Source: UBA5072 sp963822145 (GTDB lineage Bacteria; Bacteroidota; Bacteroidia; Bacteroidales; UBA10428). Taken from it: DNA of 64,000 bases. The stretch is taken from the NCBI GenBank assembly GCA_963822145.1, contig CAWGGG010000004.1, positions 620,001 through 684,000 on the forward strand, given 5' to 3'. The stretch's first letter is position 1. Each line of letters begins with the position of its first letter. Positions 51,571 through 61,052 of the stretch are shown here, in pieces. Below the pieces are notes generated by a model. It searched no databases. It was not told where the DNA came from and worked only from the letters and a program-made list of their open reading frames with translations. The position numbers and the translations under genes were made by a program.

Positions 51571-51948
51571 CTAAGAATTTTCAAGCACTTTGCCCACAAG
51601 ATTAACCAGGTATGGAATATCAATGGGTTTTCTTATAAAATCCACAGCATCAAGTTTCCCGATCTTCTTATAGTTTTCATCATCAGCGTTAAGGGCTGAG
51701 ATCACAATGACGGGCGTTTCTTTTGTCCTTTCATCCTTCCGGATCTGTTCAAGGAATTCAAATCCATTTACCCTGGGCATCAGTAAGTCCAGGAGAATGA
51801 GATCGGGAAGTTGTTTTTCAAGTTTTACGAATGCTTCCCTGGCATTCAGGGCGGTTTCAATATGATATCCTTTGTCAGAAAGGATCGCTTCAAGCAACAC
51901 AACATTGGTGGTGGAATCATCAATTACCAATATTTTGCACTGTTTCAT
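51571..51948 (-). CDS. Single-domain response regulator (CheY-like)
   Basis: A 125-residue receiver with Asp10-Asp11, phospho-acceptor Asp54 (LLDLLMPRVNG), Ser in VISAL and Lys in FIRKPID. Its sequence resembles the receiver domains of hybrid or cyclase proteins more than its neighbour, so the two are not a recent duplication. It is co-directional with the other receiver gene, with a 203-bp gap. Confidence 0.9.
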   Translation of the reverse strand: MKQCKILVIDDSTTNVVLLEAILSDKGYHIETALNAREAFVKLEKQLPDLILLDLLMPRVNGFEFLEQIRKDERTKETPVIVISALNADDENYKKIGKLDAVDFIRKPIDIPYLVNLVGKVLENS

Positions 51949-52110
51949 AGCTATTTAGCCTTCTTGGAATGATGATTCTAAGATAGTCATTTTATTAAAG
52001 GTTTCATCAGACAGTCAGAAAGATATTATTGTATTCAAACAAAACAGGTTCTTGGACAAATCGGTCTGGTGAAAAATGGTATATTCGGGAATAATTATAG
52101 AAACGTAACC

Positions 52111-53574
52111 ATGCAAAAAACGAATCTTCTTAACGCATCATTACTAGCATTGCTGGTCATTGGTTTGACTGCCTGCGGACCGGCAATCAAAAAGGGTGAG
52201 AACGTCCTGGTAGGCGGGCAAAATCTTGCCCGTTACTGGGTCGCAGAAAATACCTCGGTATCAGGTGACACGCTGTTCCTGGAGAAGCCTGGTGCTAGCA
52301 TTACATCAAAATTCAAGGCTCAGAATTTCGTCATCACAGCCAGTTTGTTGACCACTGGCGGGGCTGAAGGAAAGTTTCTTTTCCATTCTTCAACAGCAGG
52401 GAAGGATGGTTCAAAAGGGTATGTTGTCATGATCAATAATTCCGATTACCGGGTAGGTTCGTCCCAGAAAACCGGAAGTCTGATGTTTATCAGGAACAAT
52501 TACGTGCGGACGGGTTCTGATGACCAGTGGTTCAGTCTGAAAGTAGAAGTGCGGGGCACTCATATCCGGATTTTTGTGGATGACAAAATCATCAGTGAGT
52601 ATATACAACCCACTGATCCTTTCAGAATAGAAGGTCTTGAAGGGATGATCCTCAGCAACGGCAATTTCGTCCTTCAGAAATCCAATGATGCTGGAAAGAT
52701 AGCGGTGGGAAACATCCGGATTGAGTCCTATGAGGACGATATCCTGGCAGAGACCGATTCTCTATTCATCAATGATACGACGGGTGAAATGCTTACACTG
52801 ATGAACCAGCGTGGCTTCCCGGTGATTGATTTTCACGGGCACCTGAAAGGCGGACTTACCGTGGAGCAGGTTTGCCAGCATGGCAGAGCGTTCGGTTATA
52901 ATTATGGGATTGCCCCCAATTGTGGTCTGAATTTTCCGGTGACCAATGATTCAGCATTGCTGGCCTATTACAATGAAATGGAGCGGGAGCCGGTATTCAA
53001 GGCCATGCAGTGTGAAGGCCGTGAATGGATAACTTTATTTACTCCCGAAGTCATTTCAAATTATGATTATATTTTTACGGATGCGATGACCTGGACTGAT
53101 CATAAAGGCCGCCGGATGCGCCTGTGGATGCCAGAGGAGACTTTTATTGACAACGAACAGCAATTCATGGATATGCTGGTTGGTAAGATAGAGTCCGTAT
53201 TGTCACAGGAACCGGTTGATATTTATGTAAATCCTACCTACCTGCCCGAAAGTATAGCCAAAGACTACGACCGTTTGTGGACCCCGGAACGGATGGACCG
53301 TGTAATCAAAGTATTGGTGGATAACGATGTGGCACTGGAAATTAATTCACGGTTCAGGATTCCCAGCCTTGAATTTGTGAAAAGGGCCAAGGCCGCCGGA
53401 GTTAGGTTTACCATGGGTACCAATAATGCCGGCAGCACCGACCTGGGACGGCTTGAATACAGCCTGAAAGTCATTGAAGAGGCCGGCATTACTGCCGATG
53501 ATATGTTTATGCCCAGGCCTGCCGGTGAGAAGAAAGTGATAAAAAAGGGACTTCCTTCAAAGATTACTGGTTAA
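52111..53574 (+). CDS. Lipoprotein: DUF1080-like domain fused to PHP-like domain
   Basis: A 487-residue exported lipoprotein (lipobox LTAC, Cys at about residue 21). Residues 30-230 resemble DUF1080 (3-keto-disaccharide hydrolase/concanavalin-like jelly roll: FVITASLLTTGG, NSDYRVGSSQKTGSL, WFSLKVEVRGTHIRIFVDDK). The rest resembles a PHP/amidohydrolase metal domain, starting VIDFHGHLKGGLTVEQ with the His-x-His motif. Where PHP proteins have a metal-binding G-T-D-A-H, this has GTNNAG, so a metal ligand may be lost. A sugar or cell-wall substrate is likely. ATG at 52111 is preferred over an upstream GTG because it precedes the signal peptide directly. Confidence 0.75.
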   Translation: MQKTNLLNASLLALLVIGLTACGPAIKKGENVLVGGQNLARYWVAENTSVSGDTLFLEKPGASITSKFKAQNFVITASLLTTGGAEGKFLFHSSTAGKDGSKGYVVMINNSDYRVGSSQKTGSLMFIRNNYVRTGSDDQWFSLKVEVRGTHIRIFVDDKIISEYIQPTDPFRIEGLEGMILSNGNFVLQKSNDAGKIAVGNIRIESYEDDILAETDSLFINDTTGEMLTLMNQRGFPVIDFHGHLKGGLTVEQVCQHGRAFGYNYGIAPNCGLNFPVTNDSALLAYYNEMEREPVFKAMQCEGREWITLFTPEVISNYDYIFTDAMTWTDHKGRRMRLWMPEETFIDNEQQFMDMLVGKIESVLSQEPVDIYVNPTYLPESIAKDYDRLWTPERMDRVIKVLVDNDVALEINSRFRIPSLEFVKRAKAAGVRFTMGTNNAGSTDLGRLEYSLKVIEEAGITADDMFMPRPAGEKKVIKKGLPSKITG

Positions 53575-53650
53575 ATTCGCCCGGGTTAATTTTCGAGTTC
53601 ATTTTATTTGCATTTTTGCACCAAATTTAAATGCAGTAAATGACTGAATA

Positions 53651-55543
53651 ATGAGAAAATGGCGGATTGAAGACTCAGCCGAACTATATAATATACAAGG
53701 CTGGGGAGTAAACTATTTTTCGATCAACAGCAAAGGTCATGTTGTGGTTTTCCCCAGGAAAAACGGAGTTGAAATCGACCTCCGTGAACTGGTAGACGAA
53801 CTTTCTTTAAAGGATGTTTCAGCGCCTATGCTGATCCGGTTCCCGGATATCCTGGATAACCGTATTGAAAAAATGGCCAAGTGTTTTGAGGTAGCGGCCC
53901 AGGAGTATAATTACAAAGGGCAGAATTTTATCATATACCCCATTAAGGTTAATCAGATGCGTCCTGTGGTAGAAGAAATTGTCAGCCACGGGAAGAAATT
54001 CAATATTGGTCTTGAAGCGGGTTCAAAACCTGAACTCCATGCTGTAATTGGCATCAATGCAGACAGTGATTCCCTGATCATTTGCAACGGTTATAAAGAT
54101 GAGGATTACGTGGAACTTGCCCTTCTGGCGCAGAAGATGGGGAAGCGCATATTCCTGGTAGTGGAAAAACTGAATGAGCTGAAGCTCATCGCCAATGTTT
54201 CAAGGAGGTTGAAGATCAAACCCAATTTGGGGATTCGCATTAAGCTAGCCAGTGTCGGAAGCGGTAAATGGGAGGATTCAGGCGGCGATGTCAGCAAGTT
54301 TGGGCTCACGTCAAGCGAATTGCTTGAGGCCATGGATTTTCTCGAAAAGAATAAGATGAAAGAATGCCTGCGCCTGGTCCATTTTCACATTGGCAGTCAG
54401 GTAACCAAGATCCGCAGGATCAAGATTGCCCTGCGCGAGGCTTCCGAGTTTTATGTCCAGCTGTATAAAAACGGGTTCAAAATAAAACTGGTGGACATTG
54501 GTGGCGGTTTGGGCGTGGATTATGACGGTACACGTTCCCCAAATAGTGAGAGCAGCGTTAATTACAGTCTTCAGGAGTATGTGAACGATTCTATTTTTAC
54601 CCTGGTGGACGCCAGTGACCGGAACAATATTCCGCATCCCGATATCATCACGGAGTCAGGCCGGTCTCTTACTGCGCACCATTCTGTGCTGGTTTTTGAA
54701 GTGCTCGAAACGACCACCCTGCCGGAGTGGAACGAAGAAGATCAGCCGGGACCCGATGATCACGAATTGGTGCAGGAGCTATTTTCTTTGTGGGACAGGC
54801 TTAACCAGCCGGGCATGCTGGAAACCTGGCATGATGCACAGCAGATTCGTGAAGAGGCTCTTGACAGGTTCAGTCTGGGATTGCTTGACCTGAAAACCCG
54901 TGCACAGATCGAAAGATTGTTCTGGTCAATAGCCCGGGAATTGCATCAGATGGCCAACGAAACCAAGCACACTTCAGAGGAATTGCGTCATCTGCCTAAA
55001 ATTTTATCGGATAAGTATTTCTGCAATTTCTCCCTGTTTCAGTCCATGCCCGATTCCTGGGCCATTGACCAGATTTTTCCCATAGTGCCCTTGCAGCGGC
55101 TGGATGAGAAACCTGTCCGCGCGGCTACCATCCAGGATATTACCTGCGATTCCGATGGAAAAATAGACAATTTCATTTCTACCCGTAATTTTTCTTATTA
55201 TTTGCCGGTGCATGCCCTTAAGCCCAAGGAGACCTATTACCTGGGGGTGTTTCTGGTAGGAGCATACCAGGAGATCCTGGGCGACCTGCACAATCTGTTT
55301 GGTGATACCAATGCAGTTCACGTTTCCGTTACCGATACAGGTTATGAAATCGACCAGATTATTGACGGGGAAACGGTGGCTGAGGTGCTCGAATATGTGC
55401 AGTACAATGCTAAAAAACTTGTGCGCACAGTCGAAACCTGGGTGACATCTGCAGTGAAATCGGGCATCATCACGGCAGAAGAAGGTAAAGAATTCCTCTC
55501 CACCTACAGGTCAGGCCTGTATGGCTATACCTATCTGGAATAA
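53651..55543 (+). CDS. speA: Biosynthetic arginine decarboxylase SpeA
   Basis: A 630-residue PLP fold-type III decarboxylase that converts arginine to agmatine, the first step of the agmatine route to putrescine. The PLP lysine is Lys99 (YPIKVNQMR); HFHIGSQ and the GGGLGVDYDGT glycine loop bind PLP. The insertion domain and the SWAIDQIFPIVPLQRLDEKP stretch near the C-terminus are those of SpeA. Full length. Agmatinase and spermidine synthase proper are not in the window. Confidence 0.96.
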   Translation: MRKWRIEDSAELYNIQGWGVNYFSINSKGHVVVFPRKNGVEIDLRELVDELSLKDVSAPMLIRFPDILDNRIEKMAKCFEVAAQEYNYKGQNFIIYPIKVNQMRPVVEEIVSHGKKFNIGLEAGSKPELHAVIGINADSDSLIICNGYKDEDYVELALLAQKMGKRIFLVVEKLNELKLIANVSRRLKIKPNLGIRIKLASVGSGKWEDSGGDVSKFGLTSSELLEAMDFLEKNKMKECLRLVHFHIGSQVTKIRRIKIALREASEFYVQLYKNGFKIKLVDIGGGLGVDYDGTRSPNSESSVNYSLQEYVNDSIFTLVDASDRNNIPHPDIITESGRSLTAHHSVLVFEVLETTTLPEWNEEDQPGPDDHELVQELFSLWDRLNQPGMLETWHDAQQIREEALDRFSLGLLDLKTRAQIERLFWSIARELHQMANETKHTSEELRHLPKILSDKYFCNFSLFQSMPDSWAIDQIFPIVPLQRLDEKPVRAATIQDITCDSDGKIDNFISTRNFSYYLPVHALKPKETYYLGVFLVGAYQEILGDLHNLFGDTNAVHVSVTDTGYEIDQIIDGETVAEVLEYVQYNAKKLVRTVETWVTSAVKSGIITAEEGKEFLSTYRSGLYGYTYLE

Positions 55544-55584
55544 GAGAAGGATCACCTGATCTTAAGTTCAGTTGCCGGATTATA

Positions 55585-56001
55585 TCATTCACCAATGATC
55601 TTAACCAGGACCCTCTTGCTGCGCTTACCGTCGAACTCACCGTAAAAGATCTGCTCCCATGGTCCGAAATCAAGGCGTCCGCCGGATATGGCGGCCACAA
55701 TTTCGCGACCCATAATGGTCCGTTTCAGATGAGCATCAGCATTGTCCTCAAAACCATTATGACGATACTGGGAATAGGGTTTCTCCGGTGCCAGCTTTTC
55801 CAGCCATACTTCAAAGTCATGATGAAGACCGGCTTCATCGTCATTTATGAAAACACTGCTGGTGATGTGCATGGCATTGCAGAGAAGCAATCCTTCCTTG
55901 ATCCCGCTTTCCTCTATGCATTGCTGAACCTGGGGCGTGATGTTCAACAGCTGGCGGCGGCTGTTGGTGTTAAACCAGAGTTCTTTACGAAACGATTTCA
56001 T
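55585..56001 (-). CDS. YjbQ/UPF0047 family protein
   Basis: A 138-residue small beta-rich protein of the YjbQ family (secondary thiamine-phosphate synthase in E. coli, by weak activity). Signatures are LLCNAMHITSSVFINDDE, the histidine pair in GLHHDFEVWLE, and GREIVAAISGGRLDFGPWEQIFYGEFDG near the end. Physiological role is uncertain. Last gene of the nucleotide-sugar operon, 6 bp after the mutase gene. Confidence 0.9.
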   Translation of the reverse strand: MKSFRKELWFNTNSRRQLLNITPQVQQCIEESGIKEGLLLCNAMHITSSVFINDDEAGLHHDFEVWLEKLAPEKPYSQYRHNGFEDNADAHLKRTIMGREIVAAISGGRLDFGPWEQIFYGEFDGKRSKRVLVKIIGE

Positions 56002-56007
56002 GGGGTA

Positions 56008-57753
56008 TTATTTTAACCGCAGATCGGCAATGACTTTGTCAATTTTTTTGTCCAGAGCCTCATTTACAGCGCTGTAATCCCTGATATCCGGCATGGCTTC
56101 CTTGGCTCCGATGTAGAACTTAATCTTGGGCTCGGTCCCGGAAGGTCTGATCGATATTTTAGTGCCATCGGCCGTAAAAAACTGAAGAACATCGGATTTG
56201 GGAATGATGATACCTCCGTTTTTCCGGTTGGCCTTTTCCAGACATTTTTCATCCAGATAATCCATAACCTCAATCATGGGTGAATGATTCACCTGTTCAG
56301 GCGGGTTTTGCCTGAAGTTGCGCATCATTTCCTGAATTTCCTCTACGCCTGATTTCCCCATTTTTACCACGGATATCAGTTTTTCCTTGTACAACCCGAA
56401 TTCCCTGTAAATTTCAAGTAATTGTTCATACATGGTCATGCCCTGGTCCTTTGCATATGCCGCGGCTTCAGCGATCAGGGCACAGGACATCACGGCATCC
56501 TTGTCGCGTACGAATTCCCCGGCCAGGTAGCCATAACTCTCTTCTCCGCCCCCTACAAAGATCTTCTGCCCTTCAAAAGTTTTAATTACGTCGGCAATGT
56601 ATTTAAACCCGGTGAGCACATCGTAACAGGTTACCTTATACTTGCGGGCAATATCAGCCAGGAGTTCGGTAGTAACAATGGTCTTCACAATGTATTCCTT
56701 TCCTTTGAGCTTGCCTTTCGCTGCCCATTTCGAAAGAAGATAATTGATCAGTAATGATGCAGACTGGTTTCCATTCAGTATAATGTACTTGCCCTGGCTA
56801 TTTTTTACCACCACACCAACGCGGTCGGCATCCGGATCTGTGGCCAGCACAATATCAGCTGATGTTTCTTCGGCTTTTTTGATGGCCAATTCAAGGGCAG
56901 CACTTTCTTCGGGGTTAGGGGAGAGGATGGTCGGGAAATTTCCGTCGGGGACATTCTGCTCCGGAACACCAATGACATTAGAAAATCCGAATTTTTTCAA
57001 CACCACCGGTACCAGGGTGATGCCCGATCCATGCAGCGGGGTATAAACAATCTTCAGCTGGTGCTGACGTTTGATAACTTCCGGGGATAAGGATAAGCCA
57101 ACTATTTTATCCGTATAGATATCATCAATCTCTTTTCCTGTCATTTCAATGTTTTCCGGTCTGGCTTTGAAGTTGACATGCTCCATCGACTGAATGGCCT
57201 GGACTTCCTGGATGATCAGTTTATCGTGTGGGGCAATGATCTGTCCGCCATCATCCCAATAGGCTTTGTAGCCGTTATATTCCTTCGGATTATGGGAAGC
57301 CGTGATCACCACGCCACTCTGGCATTTGAAATGTCTGATGGCAAAGGATAATTCAGGTGTAGGCCGCAGGTCTTCGAAAAGATATACTTTAAAGCCGTTG
57401 GCAGAAAAAATATTGGCCGTAGTCTGGGCAAAAAGCTTGCTGTTGTTTCTCGAATCATGCGCAATAGCGACCCTGATCTGAGGTATTTTGCTGAATTCTT
57501 TTTTCAGGTAGTTACTGAGTCCCTGGGTCGCCATGGCCACCGTATAGATATTCATCCGGTTGGTTCCGACACCCATGATCCCGCGCAAACCTCCGGTGCC
57601 GAACTCAAGATCCCGGTAAAAACATTCAATAAGCTCTTCTTCATGCTGCTCCATCAAATCTTTAACTTTACTGCGGGTTTCCGGATCGTACAAGTCACTC
57701 AACCATTGGCTGGCCCGTTCCCTGACACTGGCAATCAATGCTTTATTTTCCAT
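56008..57753 (-). CDS. Phosphohexomutase (phosphoglucomutase/phosphomannomutase)
   Basis: A 581-residue alpha-D-phosphohexomutase. The phosphoserine is Ser153 in TASHNPKEYNGYK, the metal loop is DPDADRVGV, the sugar loop is GGGEESYGYL and the phosphate loop is RPSGTEPKIKFY near the C-terminus. Length is that of the PGM2/phosphopentomutase-like subgroup (about 580). It supplies glucose-1-phosphate, the substrate of the rfbA product encoded in the same operon, 23 bp downstream of rfbD. Confidence 0.94.
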   Translation of the reverse strand: MENKALIASVRERASQWLSDLYDPETRSKVKDLMEQHEEELIECFYRDLEFGTGGLRGIMGVGTNRMNIYTVAMATQGLSNYLKKEFSKIPQIRVAIAHDSRNNSKLFAQTTANIFSANGFKVYLFEDLRPTPELSFAIRHFKCQSGVVITASHNPKEYNGYKAYWDDGGQIIAPHDKLIIQEVQAIQSMEHVNFKARPENIEMTGKEIDDIYTDKIVGLSLSPEVIKRQHQLKIVYTPLHGSGITLVPVVLKKFGFSNVIGVPEQNVPDGNFPTILSPNPEESAALELAIKKAEETSADIVLATDPDADRVGVVVKNSQGKYIILNGNQSASLLINYLLSKWAAKGKLKGKEYIVKTIVTTELLADIARKYKVTCYDVLTGFKYIADVIKTFEGQKIFVGGGEESYGYLAGEFVRDKDAVMSCALIAEAAAYAKDQGMTMYEQLLEIYREFGLYKEKLISVVKMGKSGVEEIQEMMRNFRQNPPEQVNHSPMIEVMDYLDEKCLEKANRKNGGIIIPKSDVLQFFTADGTKISIRPSGTEPKIKFYIGAKEAMPDIRDYSAVNEALDKKIDKVIADLRLK

Positions 57754-57776
57754 AGTCTTGCTTTTTTTATAGGCTA

Positions 57777-58652
57777 TCAGAATTGGTTCGTTTCTTTGAG
57801 ATTTTCAATGGCAGTCTTCAAACTTTGTTTCCAATGCATGATTTCAATTCCAAAGGTATTTTTAATTTTTATTTTATCCATGACGCTGTAGGCAGGTCTT
57901 TTTGCCGGAAGGGGGTATTCTGCGGTTCTGATGGGTTTTATGGTGCAGTTCCTGCCGGCGAGCTGCATGATTTCCATTGCAAAATCATACCAGCTGCAAA
58001 CGCCTTCGTTAGCGTAATTATACGTACCAGGCCTGAAACCCTGCCTTTCTGAAAAAGAAATGACCGATAATAGTGCATCTGCCAGATCTCCTGCATAGGT
58101 TGGCGTTCCGGTCTGGTCAAATACGATCCCAAGTTCACTTCTTTCCTTCGAGAGCCGGAGCATGGTTTTGAGGAAGTTATTCCCGTATTCACTGTAGAGC
58201 CAGGAAGTCCTTATGACAATGGCGCGGGGATTATCACGGAGGGATAATTCTCCCTGCAGCTTGCTCTTTGCATATACTGATAAAGCTACCGGATTTTCCT
58301 CTTCTGTATGCGGCTGGCCAATCACCCCTGAATAAACATAATCGGTTGACAGGTGCAGCAGAAAAACCGATTGTTCCAGACATATCTTGCCCAGCAAAGC
58401 CGGCACGCCGGCATTGACCGAAAAAGCCTGATCGGCATGCTTTTCAGCCAGGTCTACTGCTGTGAAGGCAGCGCAGTTAATCACATAATCAAATCTGGTA
58501 TCAGAAAAATAGCGCCGTACCCTTACTGCATCGGTCAGATCAAGATCCTGAATATCCAGGCAGGTAAATGTGTACTGATCATGTTTTCTTCCTGCCTCCC
58601 TGAGCGAGGATCCCAGCTGACCGTCTGCCCCGGTAATCAGAATATGTTTCAT
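57777..58652 (-). CDS. rfbD: dTDP-4-dehydrorhamnose reductase RfbD
   Basis: A 291-residue NADPH-dependent SDR that makes dTDP-L-rhamnose in the last step. GADGQLGSSL binds the cofactor; STDYVYSG, YAKSKLQGE (Tyr/Lys catalytic pair) and RTSWLYSEYGNNFLKTM are family markers. Its start overlaps the rfbC stop by 4 bp. Confidence 0.94.
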   Translation of the reverse strand: MKHILITGADGQLGSSLREAGRKHDQYTFTCLDIQDLDLTDAVRVRRYFSDTRFDYVINCAAFTAVDLAEKHADQAFSVNAGVPALLGKICLEQSVFLLHLSTDYVYSGVIGQPHTEEENPVALSVYAKSKLQGELSLRDNPRAIVIRTSWLYSEYGNNFLKTMLRLSKERSELGIVFDQTGTPTYAGDLADALLSVISFSERQGFRPGTYNYANEGVCSWYDFAMEIMQLAGRNCTIKPIRTAEYPLPAKRPAYSVMDKIKIKNTFGIEIMHWKQSLKTAIENLKETNQF

Positions 58653-59212
58653 GATTCGCGGATTATGGTATGGGAATCCTGTTGTTCAAGTGTTGGTAAG
58701 AACAGGTCTTTTTCGGAGACGATAACGTCACCTGGAGGCAGTTTCCAGTCGATGTTCAACGATTTATCATTGAATACGATACCCTTTTCCGACTCCCTGT
58801 TATAATAAGCATCAGTTTTGTAGAGAACAATTGCTCTGTCGGATAAAACGGAAAATCCGTGTGCAAATCCCTGTGGAATAAGCAATTGGAATTTGTTGTC
58901 ACTGGAAAGTACAATACCGTAACACTGACCATAGGTGGCTGATCCGGGGCGCAGATCAACAGCAACATCATAGACTTCACCCATGATAACCCGTACCAGT
59001 TTAGTCTGGGCAAAGGGAGCAATCTGATAATGCAGACCGCGGATCACCCCATAGGCTGATTCTGACTGGTTGTCCTGCACAAAATCATATGAAATGCCTG
59101 CCTGGTGCAAAACCTGCCGGTTGTAACTTTCATAGAAATACCCCCGTGCATCAGGAAAAACTCTGGGTTTCAACAGGAAGAGATCTTTAAACTCCGTGGT
59201 GATTATTTCCAT
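58649..59212 (-). CDS. rfbC: dTDP-4-dehydrorhamnose 3,5-epimerase RfbC
   Basis: A 187-residue cupin-fold epimerase. The catalytic His is in GVIRGLHYQ, the catalytic Tyr in the later AIVLYKTDAYYN region, and PRVFPDARGYFYES and IPQGFAHGF are typical. It overlaps rfbA by 10 bp and rfbD by 4 bp, indicating coupled translation. Confidence 0.95.
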   Translation of the reverse strand: MEIITTEFKDLFLLKPRVFPDARGYFYESYNRQVLHQAGISYDFVQDNQSESAYGVIRGLHYQIAPFAQTKLVRVIMGEVYDVAVDLRPGSATYGQCYGIVLSSDNKFQLLIPQGFAHGFSVLSDRAIVLYKTDAYYNRESEKGIVFNDKSLNIDWKLPPGDVIVSEKDLFLPTLEQQDSHTIIRES

Positions 59213-60108
59213 GCGTTGTCTTCAATTTCAAAATTATAGAATTTCTCATCCGCTATTTTCAGCAGGTACCTGCCATACTGATTCTTATGCAGCGGTTCGG
59301 CCAGCAAAAGCAGCTGTTCTCTGTTAATAAATCCCTGTTTGTAGGCTATTTCTTCGATACAGGATATTTTGAGTCCCTGTCTTTCCTCGATGGTTTGAAC
59401 ATAAACCGAGGCCTGGAGCAAGGTCTCATGTGTTCCGGTATCGAGCCAGGCCATACCACGACCCATGATCCTGATGGTGAGCCTGTTTTCCTGGAGGTAG
59501 AGTCTGTTAAGGTCCGTAATCTCAAGTTCACCCCTTGCCGAAGGCTTCAGGATTTTGGCCTTCTCAATCACATCGTTACCATAGAAGTACAATCCGGTAA
59601 CAGCATAATTGGATTTGGGTATTTGTGGTTTTTCTTCAATACTGATCACCTTGCCCTGCTCATTGAATTCTACAACACCGTATCGTTCGGGGTCGTTCAC
59701 ATAATATCCGAAAACAACAGCACCCTGCATTAATCTGGAGGTTTCGGCCAGTACCTGACCAAATCCGTGTCCATAAAAGATATTATCGCCCAGGATCATA
59801 CAAACCGGGTCGGGGCCGATAAAATGTTCCCCGATCAGGAAAGCCTGAGCCAGGCCGTCGGGTGAGGGCTGCACGGCATAAGACAGGTTAAGGCCTAACT
59901 GATTACCGCTGCCCAGAAGATCTTCATAAAGATGCAAGTCCTTAGGTGTGGAAATGATGAGAATATCCCGTATGCCCGCCAGCATTAATACACCCAGTGG
60001 ATAATAGATCATGGGTTTATCATAAATGGGTATGATTTGCTTGGATATACTCTTTGTAATCGGATATAACCGCGTTCCCGAACCACCTGCCAGAATTATT
60101 CCTTTCAT
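59203..60108 (-). CDS. rfbA: Glucose-1-phosphate thymidylyltransferase RfbA
   Basis: A 301-residue nucleotidyltransferase that makes dTDP-glucose from dTTP and glucose-1-phosphate. LAGGSGTRLYPITKSISKQI is the nucleotide-binding start, ILGDNIFYGHG holds the metal Asp, and the SNYAVTGLYFYGNDV and WLDTGTHETLL segments are diagnostic. Product inhibition by dTDP-rhamnose is usual for the family. It begins 5 bp after the decarboxylase stop. Confidence 0.96.
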   Translation of the reverse strand: MKGIILAGGSGTRLYPITKSISKQIIPIYDKPMIYYPLGVLMLAGIRDILIISTPKDLHLYEDLLGSGNQLGLNLSYAVQPSPDGLAQAFLIGEHFIGPDPVCMILGDNIFYGHGFGQVLAETSRLMQGAVVFGYYVNDPERYGVVEFNEQGKVISIEEKPQIPKSNYAVTGLYFYGNDVIEKAKILKPSARGELEITDLNRLYLQENRLTIRIMGRGMAWLDTGTHETLLQASVYVQTIEERQGLKISCIEEIAYKQGFINREQLLLLAEPLHKNQYGRYLLKIADEKFYNFEIEDNAWK

Positions 60109-60113
60109 AATCG

Positions 60114-61052
60114 TTATTTGATTTTATGCATAAAATAAGCTATGGTTCTTTCAAGTCCATCGTCAAGGGTGATCTGTGGATGCCAGTTATCCAGGTTTCT
60201 CTTTGCCAGCTCAATGTCCGGTTTTCTCCTGACCGGATCATCTGCGGGCCTTGGTTGAAAAACAATCTTTGACCGCGACCGGGTCAGGCGGATAATTTTC
60301 TCAGCCAGATCCAGGATGGTGATCTCATATGGATTTCCAAGGTTAACTGGGCCGGTGAGGGAGTCGGGTGTTTGCATGAGCCGGATCAGGCCGATGATCA
60401 GGTCATCCACGTACTGGAAACTTCGCGACTGGCTTCCATCACCATTAATGGTAATATCCCTGCCGGTAATTGCCTGCATGATCAAGTTGGAGATCACCCT
60501 TCCGTCGTTTGGATCCATTTTGGGACCATAAGTATTGAAAATGCGTGCAATCTTAATGATTACTTTATTCTGAACATGATAGTCCATGAAAAGTGTTTCT
60601 GCACACCGCTTACCTTCATTATAATTGGCCCGCCTGCCTACGGGGTTTACATTCCCCCAGTAACTTTCCGGCTGCGGGTGCACCAGTGGATCGCCATATA
60701 CTTCACTGGTTGACGCCTGCAGTATCTTTGCCCTGATCCTTTTAGCAAGTCCCAGCATATTAATGGCACCCATGACTGACGTTTTAACCGTCTTTATCGG
60801 ATTGTGCTGATAGTGAATGGGTGAGGCCGGACAGGCCAGGTTGTAAATCTCATCCACTTCAATATAATAGGGCATGATAACATCATGCCTTACCAGTTCG
60901 AAATAGGGGTTGCTGAGCAGTTGTAAAACATTCTCCTTCTTTCCTGTAAAATAATTGTCCAGGCAAATGACTTCATTTCCTTCTTTCAGCAGCTGCTCAC
61001 ACAAATGTGAACCAATAAAGCCGGCTCCTCCGGTAACCAGAATGCGTTTCAT
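60114..61052 (-). CDS. UDP-glucuronate decarboxylase (UDP-xylose synthase)
   Basis: A 312-residue SDR that converts UDP-glucuronate to UDP-xylose. GGAGFIGSHLCEQLL binds NAD; the catalytic Tyr/Lys pair is in YNEGKRCAETL, and the catalytic Ser/Thr lies in ASTSEVYGDP. The segment NPVGRRANYNEGKR matches UXS, where most members have C rather than N before the Tyr-Asn. It works directly after Ugd, whose gene overlaps it by 4 bp. Confidence 0.92.
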   Translation of the reverse strand: MKRILVTGGAGFIGSHLCEQLLKEGNEVICLDNYFTGKKENVLQLLSNPYFELVRHDVIMPYYIEVDEIYNLACPASPIHYQHNPIKTVKTSVMGAINMLGLAKRIRAKILQASTSEVYGDPLVHPQPESYWGNVNPVGRRANYNEGKRCAETLFMDYHVQNKVIIKIARIFNTYGPKMDPNDGRVISNLIMQAITGRDITINGDGSQSRSFQYVDDLIIGLIRLMQTPDSLTGPVNLGNPYEITILDLAEKIIRLTRSRSKIVFQPRPADDPVRRKPDIELAKRNLDNWHPQITLDDGLERTIAYFMHKIK

